Source: Actinomycetota bacterium (lineage in GTDB: Bacteria > Actinomycetota > Thermoleophilia > Gaiellales > Gaiellaceae). Taken from it: a stretch of DNA of 8,652 nt. The notes below the pieces were generated by a model. The model had not been told where the DNA came from, did not search any database, and was given only the letters and a program-made list of their open reading frames with translations. Made by a program: the position numbers and the translations under genes. Below are positions 1-7,774 of the stretch, piece by piece; the first letter of the stretch is position 1; each line of letters starts with the position of its first letter. The stretch is taken from the NCBI GenBank assembly GCA_013694685.1, contig JACDBY010000132.1:1-8652 (forward strand), in the 5' to 3' direction.

Positions 1-90
1 CACGTCCCCGCACACCGTCAGCTCGCCGACACCCCAGCCCTCCACCGCGTAGCGGTGCCTCACCGTGTCGCGGTGCCGCGTCACGTCCAC
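1..90 (-). CDS. 5' end of an unidentified protein gene (runs off the left edge)
   Basis: Read on the minus strand from a GTG at 90 there is an open frame of 30 codons to the window edge, beginning VDVTRHRDTVRHRYAVEG. All codons but one (a GGT) end in G or C, which matches the real genes here. The overlapping plus-strand extension of pruA over 55-114 has many codons ending in A or T, so coding is more credible on the minus strand. A TTG at 93 is an alternative start. A TAGAGT hexamer (minus strand, 104 to 99) lies just upstream and would give a leaderless or nearly leaderless message. The gene would be divergent from pruA with a 24-bp spacer. The fragment is too short to assign a family, and I do not recognise it. 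A chance open frame in GC-rich DNA remains possible. Confidence 0.5.
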   Translation of the reverse strand, partial: MDVTRHRDTVRHRYAVEGWGVGELTVCGDV

Positions 91-98
91 CAACCCCG

Positions 99-108
99 AC
101 TCTACAAT
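99..108. promoter_or_regulatory. Predicted divergent -10 elements for pruA and the left-edge gene
   Basis: On the plus strand TACAAT (103-108) ends 7 nt before the pruA GTG at 115, so the expected transcription start falls on the start codon. On the minus strand TAGAGT (104 to 99) ends 9 nt before the GTG at 90, or 6 nt before a TTG at 93. The two hexamers share the TA at 103-104. I see only a weak -35 candidate (GTCACG, 80-85) for pruA. The hexamers are seen in the sequence; promoter activity is inferred. Confidence 0.5.
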
Positions 109-114
109 CGCCCC

Positions 115-1749
<1,635 letters not shown>

Positions 1750-1758
1750 GCGACTGCG

Positions 1759-1786
1759 GAGCACGTGTCCGACTGAAGTCGGACAC
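1759..1786 (-). repeat. Dispersed 28-nt palindromic repeat, copy 1
   Basis: The core is an inverted repeat: GTGTCCGACT (1765-1774), a 2-nt centre GA, then AGTCGGACAC (1777-1786), giving 10-bp arms. Together with the adjoining GAGCAC (1759-1764) it is identical, in reverse complement, to 8597-8624. It begins 10 bp after the pruA stop codon. It could fold in RNA as a tight hairpin and assist termination or 3'-end protection, but no T-rich tract follows, so it is not a classic intrinsic terminator. A REP-like element or a dyad protein-binding site are alternatives. Confidence 0.8.
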
Positions 1787-1850
1787 TGATCAGCCACGCG
1801 CTGAGAAGCGGCAGTTGCGACCGCGACAGCGGGCGCCTTTCGGGATTTGG

Positions 1851-1867
1851 CCCCGCCAAGGGCGGGG
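1851..1867 (+). other. GC-rich hairpin in the pruA-flippase spacer
   Basis: CCCCGCC (1851-1857) and GGCGGGG (1861-1867) pair perfectly around the 3-nt loop AAG. The stem is very stable, but no run of T follows on either strand. It may slow or end transcription leaving pruA; its role is not established. Confidence 0.5.
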
Positions 1868-1876
1868 GATCAAGCG

Positions 1877-1904
1877 GCGAGATTCCGCTCCTGCGGAATC
1901 TCGC
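1877..1904 (+). other. Perfect 12-bp hairpin upstream of the flippase-like gene
   Basis: GCGAGATTCCGC (1877-1888) pairs with GCGGAATCTCGC (1893-1904) around the loop TCCT. It is directly followed by the 8-nt palindrome TTCGCGAA (1905-1912). The hairpin ends 18 nt before the ATG at 1922, so it covers the region where a -35 element or operator would lie for a leaderless transcript. It could be a terminator for pruA, a REP-like repeat or a regulator-binding dyad. No second copy is present in the window. Confidence 0.6.
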
Positions 1905-1921
1905 TTCGCGAAACTAATGTG

Positions 1922-2875
1922 ATGGTCGACGCGATCCGCCAGGCAACCGAGAGCTTCTGGGACTTTCTCTCGGAGATCGCGGTACTGCCACTTCTCGCGG
2001 CGATCGGGTGCCATCTCCTGAAGCTCGCGTGCACGAGCCGTGCGTGGCGCAACGTGCTCGCGGCCGCGTACCCCGAATCGCGGGTGCCCTGGCGCCCGAT
2101 CGCCGCCGCGTACGTCTCCGGCGTCGGCGTCAACGCAATCATCCCCGCCCGTGCGGGCGATGCGGTTCGCGTCTTCCTCGCCCACCGTGCGGTGCCGGGG
2201 AGCTCGTACACGACGATCGTCTCCTCCACCGTCGTCCTGACGTTCGTCGACATGGCCCTCGCGCTCGTCGTCTTCGCCTGGGCGCTGACCCAGGGCGTGC
2301 TGCCGTCGCTCGACGCTCTCTCTGCGCTCCCGTCTTTCGAGTACGGCTGGGCCTTCGAGGACGGTGTCATCCATCCGGGAGCCCTGCTCCTGATTCTCGG
2401 GGTCTCGGCTGGTGGCGCGTGGCTGCTCCACCACTTCTGGTATCGGCTTCGAGCGCGCGTCGCGCAGGCGTTTGCGGTCTTCGACCCGCCGCACCGCTAC
2501 GCGCGAACCGTCGTGACGTGGCAGCTCGCCGACTGGGCGCTCCGGCTCACAACCATCTGGTTCTTCCTCGGCGCCTTCGGGATCCCGCAATCGGTCGGGA
2601 ACGTGCTCCTCGTCCAGGCGACGATGAGCCTCGCGACCCTGGTGCCGGCAACCCCCGGCGGGATCGGCACCGAGCAGGCGCTCCTCGTCTATGCGTTCCG
2701 CGACATCGGCGTCGCTCGCTCGACGCTCCTCGCTTTCAGCGTCGGGATGAAGATCACGCTGACGGTCGTCAACGTCGTCATCGGCTTCACCGCGATCTTC
2801 CTCACGCTCGGCACCGTCAGGTTCCGGCGGGTCGTCCAGGCACACGATGCGGAGGCACCGCCGCCGACCGCGTGA
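1922..2875 (+). CDS. Flippase-like integral membrane protein (LPG synthase transmembrane region / UPF0104 type)
   Basis: A 317-residue, strongly hydrophobic protein with about seven or eight membrane spans (roughly 18-36, 60-77, 98-124, 152-172, 203-222, 227-245, 262-275 and 277-297) and a short charged cytosolic tail. Two family motifs are visible: PARAGDAVRVFLAHR (75-89) after an early span, and PATPGGIGTEQALLVYAF (242-259) in the second half. These mark the family that includes the membrane half of lysylphosphatidylglycerol synthase/flippase (MprF) and the archaeal AglD-related proteins. Members are thought to move or modify lipid-linked molecules, but the substrate here cannot be read from sequence. 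The soluble aminoacyl-transferase domain of MprF is absent. ATG 1922 is chosen because the upstream frame runs through the hairpin spacer; a GTG at 1919 is one codon earlier. There is no Shine-Dalgarno. A poor -10 (GAAACT, 1910-1915) has leaderless spacing. Its 3' end is 4 bp from the converging nitrilase. Confidence 0.8.
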   Translation: MVDAIRQATESFWDFLSEIAVLPLLAAIGCHLLKLACTSRAWRNVLAAAYPESRVPWRPIAAAYVSGVGVNAIIPARAGDAVRVFLAHRAVPGSSYTTIVSSTVVLTFVDMALALVVFAWALTQGVLPSLDALSALPSFEYGWAFEDGVIHPGALLLILGVSAGGAWLLHHFWYRLRARVAQAFAVFDPPHRYARTVVTWQLADWALRLTTIWFFLGAFGIPQSVGNVLLVQATMSLATLVPATPGGIGTEQALLVYAFRDIGVARSTLLAFSVGMKITLTVVNVVIGFTAIFLTLGTVRFRRVVQAHDAEAPPPTA

Positions 2876-2879
2876 GGGG

Positions 2880-3779
2880 TCAGGCTTCGTCGTCGAGCAC
2901 GTCACGGCGACCGTAGTGGCCCACGACGTCGAACACGCGCTTCGCTCGCAGCCCCACTCGCAGGTCGCAATCGGCGATCACGAGCCCTTCCTCGTCGCGC
3001 AGCGGGCCGGCGATGACCTCTCCTCGCGAGGGCTCCACGACGACTGCGCCCCCCGCTCCGTATATGCGCTCTCGATCGATCTCGACCGGGAAGTCGTCCG
3101 GGAACGCCGAGCCCGGAATGTACTGGGGCACGGACACCACGAAGGCACCCGACTCGATCGCGACGTGCCGCATGCTCGCCAGCCAGCCGTCCGAGTCGTC
3201 TGCCGTCGGCGCGACCCAGATCTGCGGACCGCCGCGATAGACGGCCCAGCGTGCCAGCGGCATCCGGTTCTCCCAGCAGATCAACCCTCCGATCCGCCCG
3301 ACCCCGGTCGCCACGACCTCGAGGTCGTCCCCCGCCCCGATCCCGTGGAATAGCCGTTCGTGGTGCGTCGGCATGAGCTTTCGGTGCTTGTGCAGCAGGC
3401 CGCCCGGGCCGAGCAGCAGCATCGTGTTGTAGAGCGTTCCCGGCCGGTCGGACTCGCGCTCGTTGACACCGATCACGCAGTGGAGCTCGTGCTCCGCGCA
3501 CGCTGCCGCGAGGCGGTCGACGAGCGGCCCTGGAACGTCCACGCTGTTCGCCCACAAACGCTCCCACAACGGGTCGTCGTGCGTGAAGGCGGCCGCGGCA
3601 CGCGCCCAGGCATTCGAGGGATAGAGCGGGATGAACGTCTCGGGCAGCACCGCGAGCTCTGCACCGGCCGCTGCGGCCTCGCCCAGTAGGCGCACCACCT
3701 TGTCGACGCAGCCCTCGGCATCGAGAATGACCGGTGTCGCCTGGACGGCGGCGATGCGCACCGTACGCAACTCCGTCAT
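2880..3779 (-). CDS. Nitrilase (carbon-nitrogen hydrolase superfamily, branch 1)
   Basis: A 299-residue cytosolic enzyme predicted to hydrolyse an organic nitrile to its carboxylic acid and ammonia. The Glu-Lys-Cys triad is complete, numbered from ATG 3779: Glu47 in VLPETFIPLYP, Lys134 in HRKLMPTHHER, Cys168 in GGLICWENRMPLAR. The CWEN-MPLAR context and the THHER loop (Glu141) are typical of true nitrilases rather than amidases or carbamoylases. The C-terminal GHYGRRDVL resembles the GHY-RPDV ending of that branch. At about 300 residues it is slightly shorter than many nitrilases. The natural nitrile is unknown. The frame is open to an ATG at 3815, but homology begins at RTVRIAAVQATP, and the strong promoter at 3787-3815 would lie inside the longer version, so 3779 is preferred. 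It lies 63 bp downstream of uvrC on the same strand but seems to have its own promoter. Confidence 0.9.
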   Translation of the reverse strand: MTELRTVRIAAVQATPVILDAEGCVDKVVRLLGEAAAAGAELAVLPETFIPLYPSNAWARAAAAFTHDDPLWERLWANSVDVPGPLVDRLAAACAEHELHCVIGVNERESDRPGTLYNTMLLLGPGGLLHKHRKLMPTHHERLFHGIGAGDDLEVVATGVGRIGGLICWENRMPLARWAVYRGGPQIWVAPTADDSDGWLASMRHVAIESGAFVVSVPQYIPGSAFPDDFPVEIDRERIYGAGGAVVVEPSRGEVIAGPLRDEEGLVIADCDLRVGLRAKRVFDVVGHYGRRDVLDDEA

Positions 3780-3786
3780 GCCGCAG

Positions 3787-3815
3787 ACGCTATGGACGCC
3801 GCGGAGCGAGGTCAA
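3787..3815 (-). promoter_or_regulatory. Predicted sigma-70-type promoter of the nitrilase gene
   Basis: On the minus strand TTGACC (3815 to 3810) and TAGCGT (3792 to 3787) are separated by exactly 17 bp. The expected start site (3780) is one base before the ATG at 3779, predicting a leaderless mRNA. This is the best -35/-10 pair in the window. Nitrilase expression may therefore be largely independent of uvrC read-through. Confidence 0.65.
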
Positions 3816-3842
3816 CTCTCCGCGATCGGGTCGCAGCCGTTC

Positions 3843-5702
3843 TCACGCCCGTCCCGCCTTGTGCAGCTGCGCATAGACGGCGCGCGCGGTCTTCGCGGGC
3901 AGTCCCGGCACGCCCTCGAGCTCCTCCTGCGTGGCGGCGAGGAACGCGTCGGCCGAGCCGAAGTGGCGGAGGATCGCACGGCGTCGCGCCGAACCGATTC
4001 CCTCGAGGTCGTCGAAGATCGACTCGAACGCACGGGTGTCGCGTCGTCGCCGGTGGAACCCGAGGGCGAACCGATGCGCCTCGTCACGAGCACGTTGGAG
4101 CAACTGCAAGCCCGGGTCGTGGCGCTCGAGCCTGATCGGATCGGAGCGGCCGGGGACGAACACCTCCTCGTTCCGCTTCGCGAGTGCAACGACCGCGACG
4201 CGGGGGAGGTCGTAGGTCGCGTGGATCGCCTCGAGCGCAGCCGAGAGCTGCCCCTTGCCACCGTCGATGACGACGAGGTTCGGCAGCGACGCGAAGCTCT
4301 CGTCGCACCGCTCCGGCGAGGCCGCGTCGCGTAGACGCGCAAAGCGACGTGCGACCACTTGACCCATCGCCGCGAAGTCGTCCTGTCCCTCGAGCCCGCG
4401 CACCGCGAACGACCGGTAGTGGGCACGATGCGACTCGCCGTCGACGAAGACGGCCATCGAGGCGACGATCTCGCGCCCTTGGATGTTCGACACGTCGAAG
4501 CACTCGATCCGGAGGGGCAGGCTCTCGAGGTTGAGCGACTCGCGGAGCTGCTCGAGCGCTTCGACCCGGCGCTGACGGCGCTGCTGTGCCGCGCTCGCAT
4601 CGTGCTCCAGGGCGAGTCGCGCGTTCTCGTCGGCGAGCTCGGCGAGGCGGCGCTTCTCGCCACGCTGCGGTGCCCTGACGTCGACGCGCGCGCCGCGCAG
4701 ATCGCTGAGAAACGATGCGAGCGCATCCGTGTCTGTGATGTCCGCCGGGACGACGATCTGGGGCGGAATCGCGGGCGCAGCGCCGTAGTGCTCGAGGCAG
4801 AACGACTCGAGGATCGTGGCGCGATCCTGACCGTCGACGTTCTCGAGGTGAAATGCGAACCGGTCGACGAGCCGACCGTCGCGCAGCGGGAACAGTTGGA
4901 CCGCGGCTCGGTCGCCCGCGGCCGCGAGCCCGATCACGTCGACCGTCCCGACCGCACGCCTGTCGGCTGCCTGCCGCTCGGCGAGGCTCTCGACAGCCCG
5001 GAGGCGGTTGCGGTAGCGCGCGGCCTCCTCGAACCGCTCGTCGGCCGCCGCCTCGCGCATCCGGCTCTCGAGGGCGCGCCGGATCGGCCTCGTGTCGCCC
5101 GACAGGAACTCGATCACACCGTCGATGATCTCCCGGTAGTCGGACACGGAGATCGCGCCGATACAGGGCGCCGCGCACCGCTCGATGTGGAAGTCGAGGC
5201 ACGGGATACCGGAGTGGCGCCCCGGCTTCGGTCCCTCGCACGGACGGAACTGGAAGACCCGGTTGAGGACGTCCAGCGTCTCCCGCACCTTCTTCGCGTT
5301 CGCGTACGGGCCGAAGTACACGGTGTCGCGCCGATGCCGCTCCCGGGTGAACATGACGCGCGGGTACTCGTCGGCAACCGTGACCGCGATGTACGGGAAC
5401 GACTTGTCGTCCCGCAACCGGACGTTGAACGGCGGCCGGTGGCGCTTGACCAGGTTCTGCTCGAGGTGGAGGGCCTCCGCCTCGCTCTGGGTGACGATCA
5501 CCTCGACCCGCCTGATCCGCGAGACGAGGTTGCCGATTCCCGCACGCGTGTCGCCGCCGCGGTTGAAGTAGCTGCGGACACGCGGCCTGAGCGACTTCGC
5601 CTTGCCGACGTAGAGGATCTCGTCGCGCTCGTCGCGAAAGAGGTAGACGCCCGGGCCTCGCGGGAGCCTGCCCAGCTCGGCCCGAACGGAATCTTCACTC
5701 AC
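3843..5702 (-). CDS. uvrC: Excinuclease ABC subunit C
   Basis: A 619-residue nuclease of nucleotide excision repair. It is recruited by UvrB on damaged DNA and cuts on both sides of the lesion. Domains in order: the GIY-YIG nuclease (about 12-95; GVY 18-20, YVG 31-33, Glu77/Glu81 region SEAEALHLEQN) for the 3' incision; four cysteines (155, 168, 176, 180) matching the iron-sulfur cluster ligands reported for UvrC; the UVR motif (about 207-240) that contacts UvrB; the RNase H-like nuclease for the 5' incision with Asp403 (CFDVSN), Asp480 (VIDGGKGQ) and His543 (RDEAHRFA); and a C-terminal helix-hairpin-helix pair (about 560-615). Length and residues fit a full, active protein. GTG at 5702 gives MSEDSVRAELGRLPRGPGVY. 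There is no Shine-Dalgarno, and the -10-like TACGCT ends 8 nt upstream. No actinobacterial LexA-type GAAC-N4-GTTC site is visible in the 21-bp spacer. The rapZ/whiA genes that often follow uvrC in actinobacteria are absent. Confidence 0.97.
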   Translation of the reverse strand: MSEDSVRAELGRLPRGPGVYLFRDERDEILYVGKAKSLRPRVRSYFNRGGDTRAGIGNLVSRIRRVEVIVTQSEAEALHLEQNLVKRHRPPFNVRLRDDKSFPYIAVTVADEYPRVMFTRERHRRDTVYFGPYANAKKVRETLDVLNRVFQFRPCEGPKPGRHSGIPCLDFHIERCAAPCIGAISVSDYREIIDGVIEFLSGDTRPIRRALESRMREAAADERFEEAARYRNRLRAVESLAERQAADRRAVGTVDVIGLAAAGDRAAVQLFPLRDGRLVDRFAFHLENVDGQDRATILESFCLEHYGAAPAIPPQIVVPADITDTDALASFLSDLRGARVDVRAPQRGEKRRLAELADENARLALEHDASAAQQRRQRRVEALEQLRESLNLESLPLRIECFDVSNIQGREIVASMAVFVDGESHRAHYRSFAVRGLEGQDDFAAMGQVVARRFARLRDAASPERCDESFASLPNLVVIDGGKGQLSAALEAIHATYDLPRVAVVALAKRNEEVFVPGRSDPIRLERHDPGLQLLQRARDEAHRFALGFHRRRRDTRAFESIFDDLEGIGSARRRAILRHFGSADAFLAATQEELEGVPGLPAKTARAVYAQLHKAGRA

Positions 5703-5708
5703 GAGAGC

Positions 5709-5715
5709 TAGCGTA
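5709..5715. promoter_or_regulatory. Symmetric -10 element shared by uvrC and the secreted hydrolase
   Basis: The heptamer TAGCGTA can be read as TAGCGT on the plus strand (5709-5714) and TACGCT on the minus strand (5715 to 5710). Both fit TANNNT. Predicted start sites are about 5721 (plus) and 5703 (minus), 18 bp apart, giving a 3-nt leader for the hydrolase GTG at 5724 and a leaderless or 1-nt leader mRNA for the uvrC GTG at 5702. No clear -35 is seen on either side. Shared symmetric -10 elements are a known cause of divergent transcription in bacteria; activity here is inferred. Confidence 0.5.
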
Positions 5716-5723
5716 GCCCGACC

Positions 5724-7181
5724 GTGTCGCGACTCCTTCTCACCCTGCTCGGCTCGCTGGCCGCAGCCTGGGCGCTCGCACTACCCGCCCACGCCGCAGG
5801 CCCGACGATGGCGCTCGGCGCCGCCGAGGACATCGTCCGGGCCAACGACCTGGTCACGGCGAAGGCGAAGATGGCCCAGCTCAGGCTCGCCGGCTTCACC
5901 GCCGTCCGCGTGACCTCGAACTGGCTTCCCGGTCTGACGGCACCCACGGCGAACGAGCTCGGCGTGCTGCGCAACCTCGAGGCGGCCGCCCGGCTCTCCG
6001 GGGTCAAGGTCTACGTCTCGGTGTACCACCCGGGGTCGCGCACGACGCCGCTCGAGCCCTCCGCGCAGACCGAGTTCGCCCGGTACACGGCCGCGCTCGC
6101 GGCGGCGATTCCAAGCTTCGACGACATCATCGTGGGCAACGAGCCGAACCTGAACCGCTTCTGGCTCCCGCAGTTCGGGCTCGACGGCTCGAATGCCTCC
6201 GCGCCGGCCTACCTGCAGCTGCTCAGCCGCACCTACGACGCGCTCAAGCTGGCCGACCCCGGGATCCGCGTCTGGGGTGGAGCGCTGGCGCCGCGCGGCT
6301 CGGATCGCCCGGAGGGGATCCGCCCGACGTCGTCGCCGACGGCCTTCATCCAGGCAATGGGCGCGGCGTACCGGTCGGGTGGCCGCACGACGCCGGTGAT
6401 GGACGGCTTTGCGATCCACCCGTACCCCGATAACTCGTCACAAAGCCCGGACGTCCCGCATCCGAACTCGACCTCGATCGGTCTCGCGGATTACGACAAG
6501 CTCGTCGGACTCCTCGCGGCGGCCTTCGACGGGACGGCGCAGGCGGGCTCGACGCTGCCCATCCTCTACGACGAGTTCGGGATCGAGTCGGTCGTGCCGG
6601 AGGGCAAGAAGGCGCTCTACTCGGGCACCGAGCCGACGACGACGAAGCCGGTTGACGAGTCGAAGCAGGCAGCGGCGTACGACCTCGGTCTCAAGCTCGC
6701 GTTCTGTCAGCCGAACGTCGCCGGGATGCTCCTCTTCCATTCGCACGACGAGACGGCGCTTCTCAGCTGGCAGTCCGGCGTCTATTACGCCGACGGAACG
6801 CCGAAGGCGAGCCTCACCCCGGTGCGCGACGCGCTCGACCGGGCGCGCGGCGGGTCGATCGCGCGCTGCGACGACCTCGCGCTCGACGTGACGCTCACGA
6901 AGCTGCGCTTCCCCGGCGCGAGCGAGTTTCTGCGCGGGATGCGCGACGTACGCTTCCGGTGCTCGCTCGACTGCGCCTGGGAGGTCGTCGTGACGCGTGT
7001 CGCCACGCAGAAGCAGATCGCGCGCGTCCGCGGGTACGGGCGCTGGGGCCGGCCGATCGTCGCGTCGTTGAAGGGCCGGGGCCTCGGGCGGACACCGGTC
7101 CGCCTGCGGCTGCGCGTGTCGCAGCCCGTGAACCCCGGTGTGCCGCTCGCGCGCTTCAGCGCGATTCTGCGTCCTGCCTGA
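5724..7181 (+). CDS. Secreted clan GH-A-like glycoside hydrolase with a C-terminal beta-rich domain
   Basis: A 485-residue exported protein. Residues 1-24 form a signal peptide (short basic start, leucine/alanine core, cleavage expected after PAHA). Residues about 30-375 look like a TIM-barrel glycoside hydrolase: VGNEPNLNRFW carries the candidate acid/base Glu140 in the classic NEP motif after strand 4, GFAIHPYP (228-235) resembles strand-6 motifs, and LPILYDEFGIES carries the candidate nucleophile Glu284 after strand 7. This spacing fits retaining clan GH-A enzymes such as GH5 or GH39 relatives; the substrate cannot be named. Residues about 385-485 form a separate basic, beta-like domain with three cysteines (382, 413, 417) including RCSLDCAW; I do not recognise its family. 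GTG 5724 is chosen because it starts a perfect signal peptide. It diverges from uvrC and overlaps the following convergent gene by 26 bp. Confidence 0.78.
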   Translation: MSRLLLTLLGSLAAAWALALPAHAAGPTMALGAAEDIVRANDLVTAKAKMAQLRLAGFTAVRVTSNWLPGLTAPTANELGVLRNLEAAARLSGVKVYVSVYHPGSRTTPLEPSAQTEFARYTAALAAAIPSFDDIIVGNEPNLNRFWLPQFGLDGSNASAPAYLQLLSRTYDALKLADPGIRVWGGALAPRGSDRPEGIRPTSSPTAFIQAMGAAYRSGGRTTPVMDGFAIHPYPDNSSQSPDVPHPNSTSIGLADYDKLVGLLAAAFDGTAQAGSTLPILYDEFGIESVVPEGKKALYSGTEPTTTKPVDESKQAAAYDLGLKLAFCQPNVAGMLLFHSHDETALLSWQSGVYYADGTPKASLTPVRDALDRARGGSIARCDDLALDVTLTKLRFPGASEFLRGMRDVRFRCSLDCAWEVVVTRVATQKQIARVRGYGRWGRPIVASLKGRGLGRTPVRLRLRVSQPVNPGVPLARFSAILRPA

Positions 7182-7734
7182 CGCTGTACACGAGCAGGAC
7201 CTGTTGGCCGTCCTGCCGCGCTGATTCCAGCAGGACGCGCTTTGAGGTGAGCACGCGCGGGAGCAGCGGGGCGCCTGCCCCGAGGAAGACGGGTTGCAGA
7301 CCGAGCCAGATCTCGTCGAGCAGGCCCTGGTCGGCGAACGTGCCGACGAGCTCGCCGCCGCCGACGAGGTAGACGTTCTTGCCGAGCGCCGCCTCGACCA
7401 TCTCCGCGTGCACGGGCGCGACCTCACCCTCGACGAAGCGGATGTCCGCTTCGGGAAGGACGGGTAGCTCGCGATGCGTGAAGACCCAGCACGGCGTGAC
7501 CCCGTACCACGTCTGCCACTGCTCCGGACGCTCGAGCAGTGTCTCGTGGTCGATCACCCACTCGTACGTCGTGGCTCCCATCGCCATCGCGCCGACCCCT
7601 TTGAAGAACTCGGTGAACGACTCGTAGCCGCTGCCACCGTTCCGCGGCACCTCGAAGAGCCAGTCGAGCGAGTTGTGCTCGTCCGCGATGAACCCGTCCA
7701 CGCTCGTGGCGGTGTAGTACTGGGTCTTCGTCAC
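7156..7734 (-). CDS. Dihydrofolate reductase-family protein (RibD C-terminal-like reductase)
   Basis: A 192-residue cytosolic protein of the DHFR/RibD reductase fold. The N-terminus YYTATSVDGFIAD (6-18) is the family's typical first strand and loop. AMGATTYEWV (51-60) is the second conserved segment. VYLVGGGELVGTF (121-133) is the NADPH-phosphate-binding glycine motif, followed by DEIWLGLQPVFLGAGAPLL. It is therefore probably an NADPH-dependent reductase, but stand-alone members of this family mostly have no assigned substrate, and there are no folate or riboflavin genes nearby. GTG 7734 is chosen because homology begins within a few residues of it; a longer frame to 7794 would cross the divergent gene's start. 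CACGAT (minus strand, 7746 to 7741) ends 7 nt upstream, so the message may be leaderless. Its last 26 bp overlap the end of the hydrolase gene on the other strand. Confidence 0.85.
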   Translation of the reverse strand: MTKTQYYTATSVDGFIADEHNSLDWLFEVPRNGGSGYESFTEFFKGVGAMAMGATTYEWVIDHETLLERPEQWQTWYGVTPCWVFTHRELPVLPEADIRFVEGEVAPVHAEMVEAALGKNVYLVGGGELVGTFADQGLLDEIWLGLQPVFLGAGAPLLPRVLTSKRVLLESARQDGQQVLLVYSVRQDAESR

Positions 7735-7740
7735 GGTGCC

Positions 7741-7768
7741 ATCGTGCCACCCCGGCCGCGCGTACGAT
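7741..7768. promoter_or_regulatory. Back-to-back -10 elements in the 40-bp divergent spacer
   Basis: On the plus strand TACGAT (7763-7768) ends exactly 7 nt before the GTG at 7775. On the minus strand CACGAT (7746 to 7741) ends exactly 7 nt before the GTG at 7734. Each hexamer lies roughly where the other promoter's -35 contact should be, so the two promoters could compete or be co-regulated. Neither has a clear -35 box. The spacing is seen; promoter function is inferred. Confidence 0.5.
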
Positions 7769-7774
7769 TGGGTC

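Noticed and set aside
1765..1786. The palindrome as a classic intrinsic terminator.
   Set aside because: The stem is suitable but no T-rich tract follows on either strand, so I annotate it as a repeat and leave termination as a hypothesis.
1790..2905. A 371-codon minus-strand frame across the flippase-like gene.
   Set aside because: Its composition is highly charged and low in complexity. It runs through the hairpin spacer, and the plus strand encodes clear membrane spans and family motifs.
5138..5147. AGTCGGACAC inside uvrC, identical to one arm of the palindrome.
   Set aside because: Only one 10-nt arm is present and the bases encode conserved-looking uvrC sequence (SVSDY), so chance is the simpler explanation.
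4359..5711. A 450-codon plus-strand frame antisense to uvrC.
   Set aside because: It mirrors uvrC codon bias and shows no domain. uvrC itself is unmistakable across the same interval.
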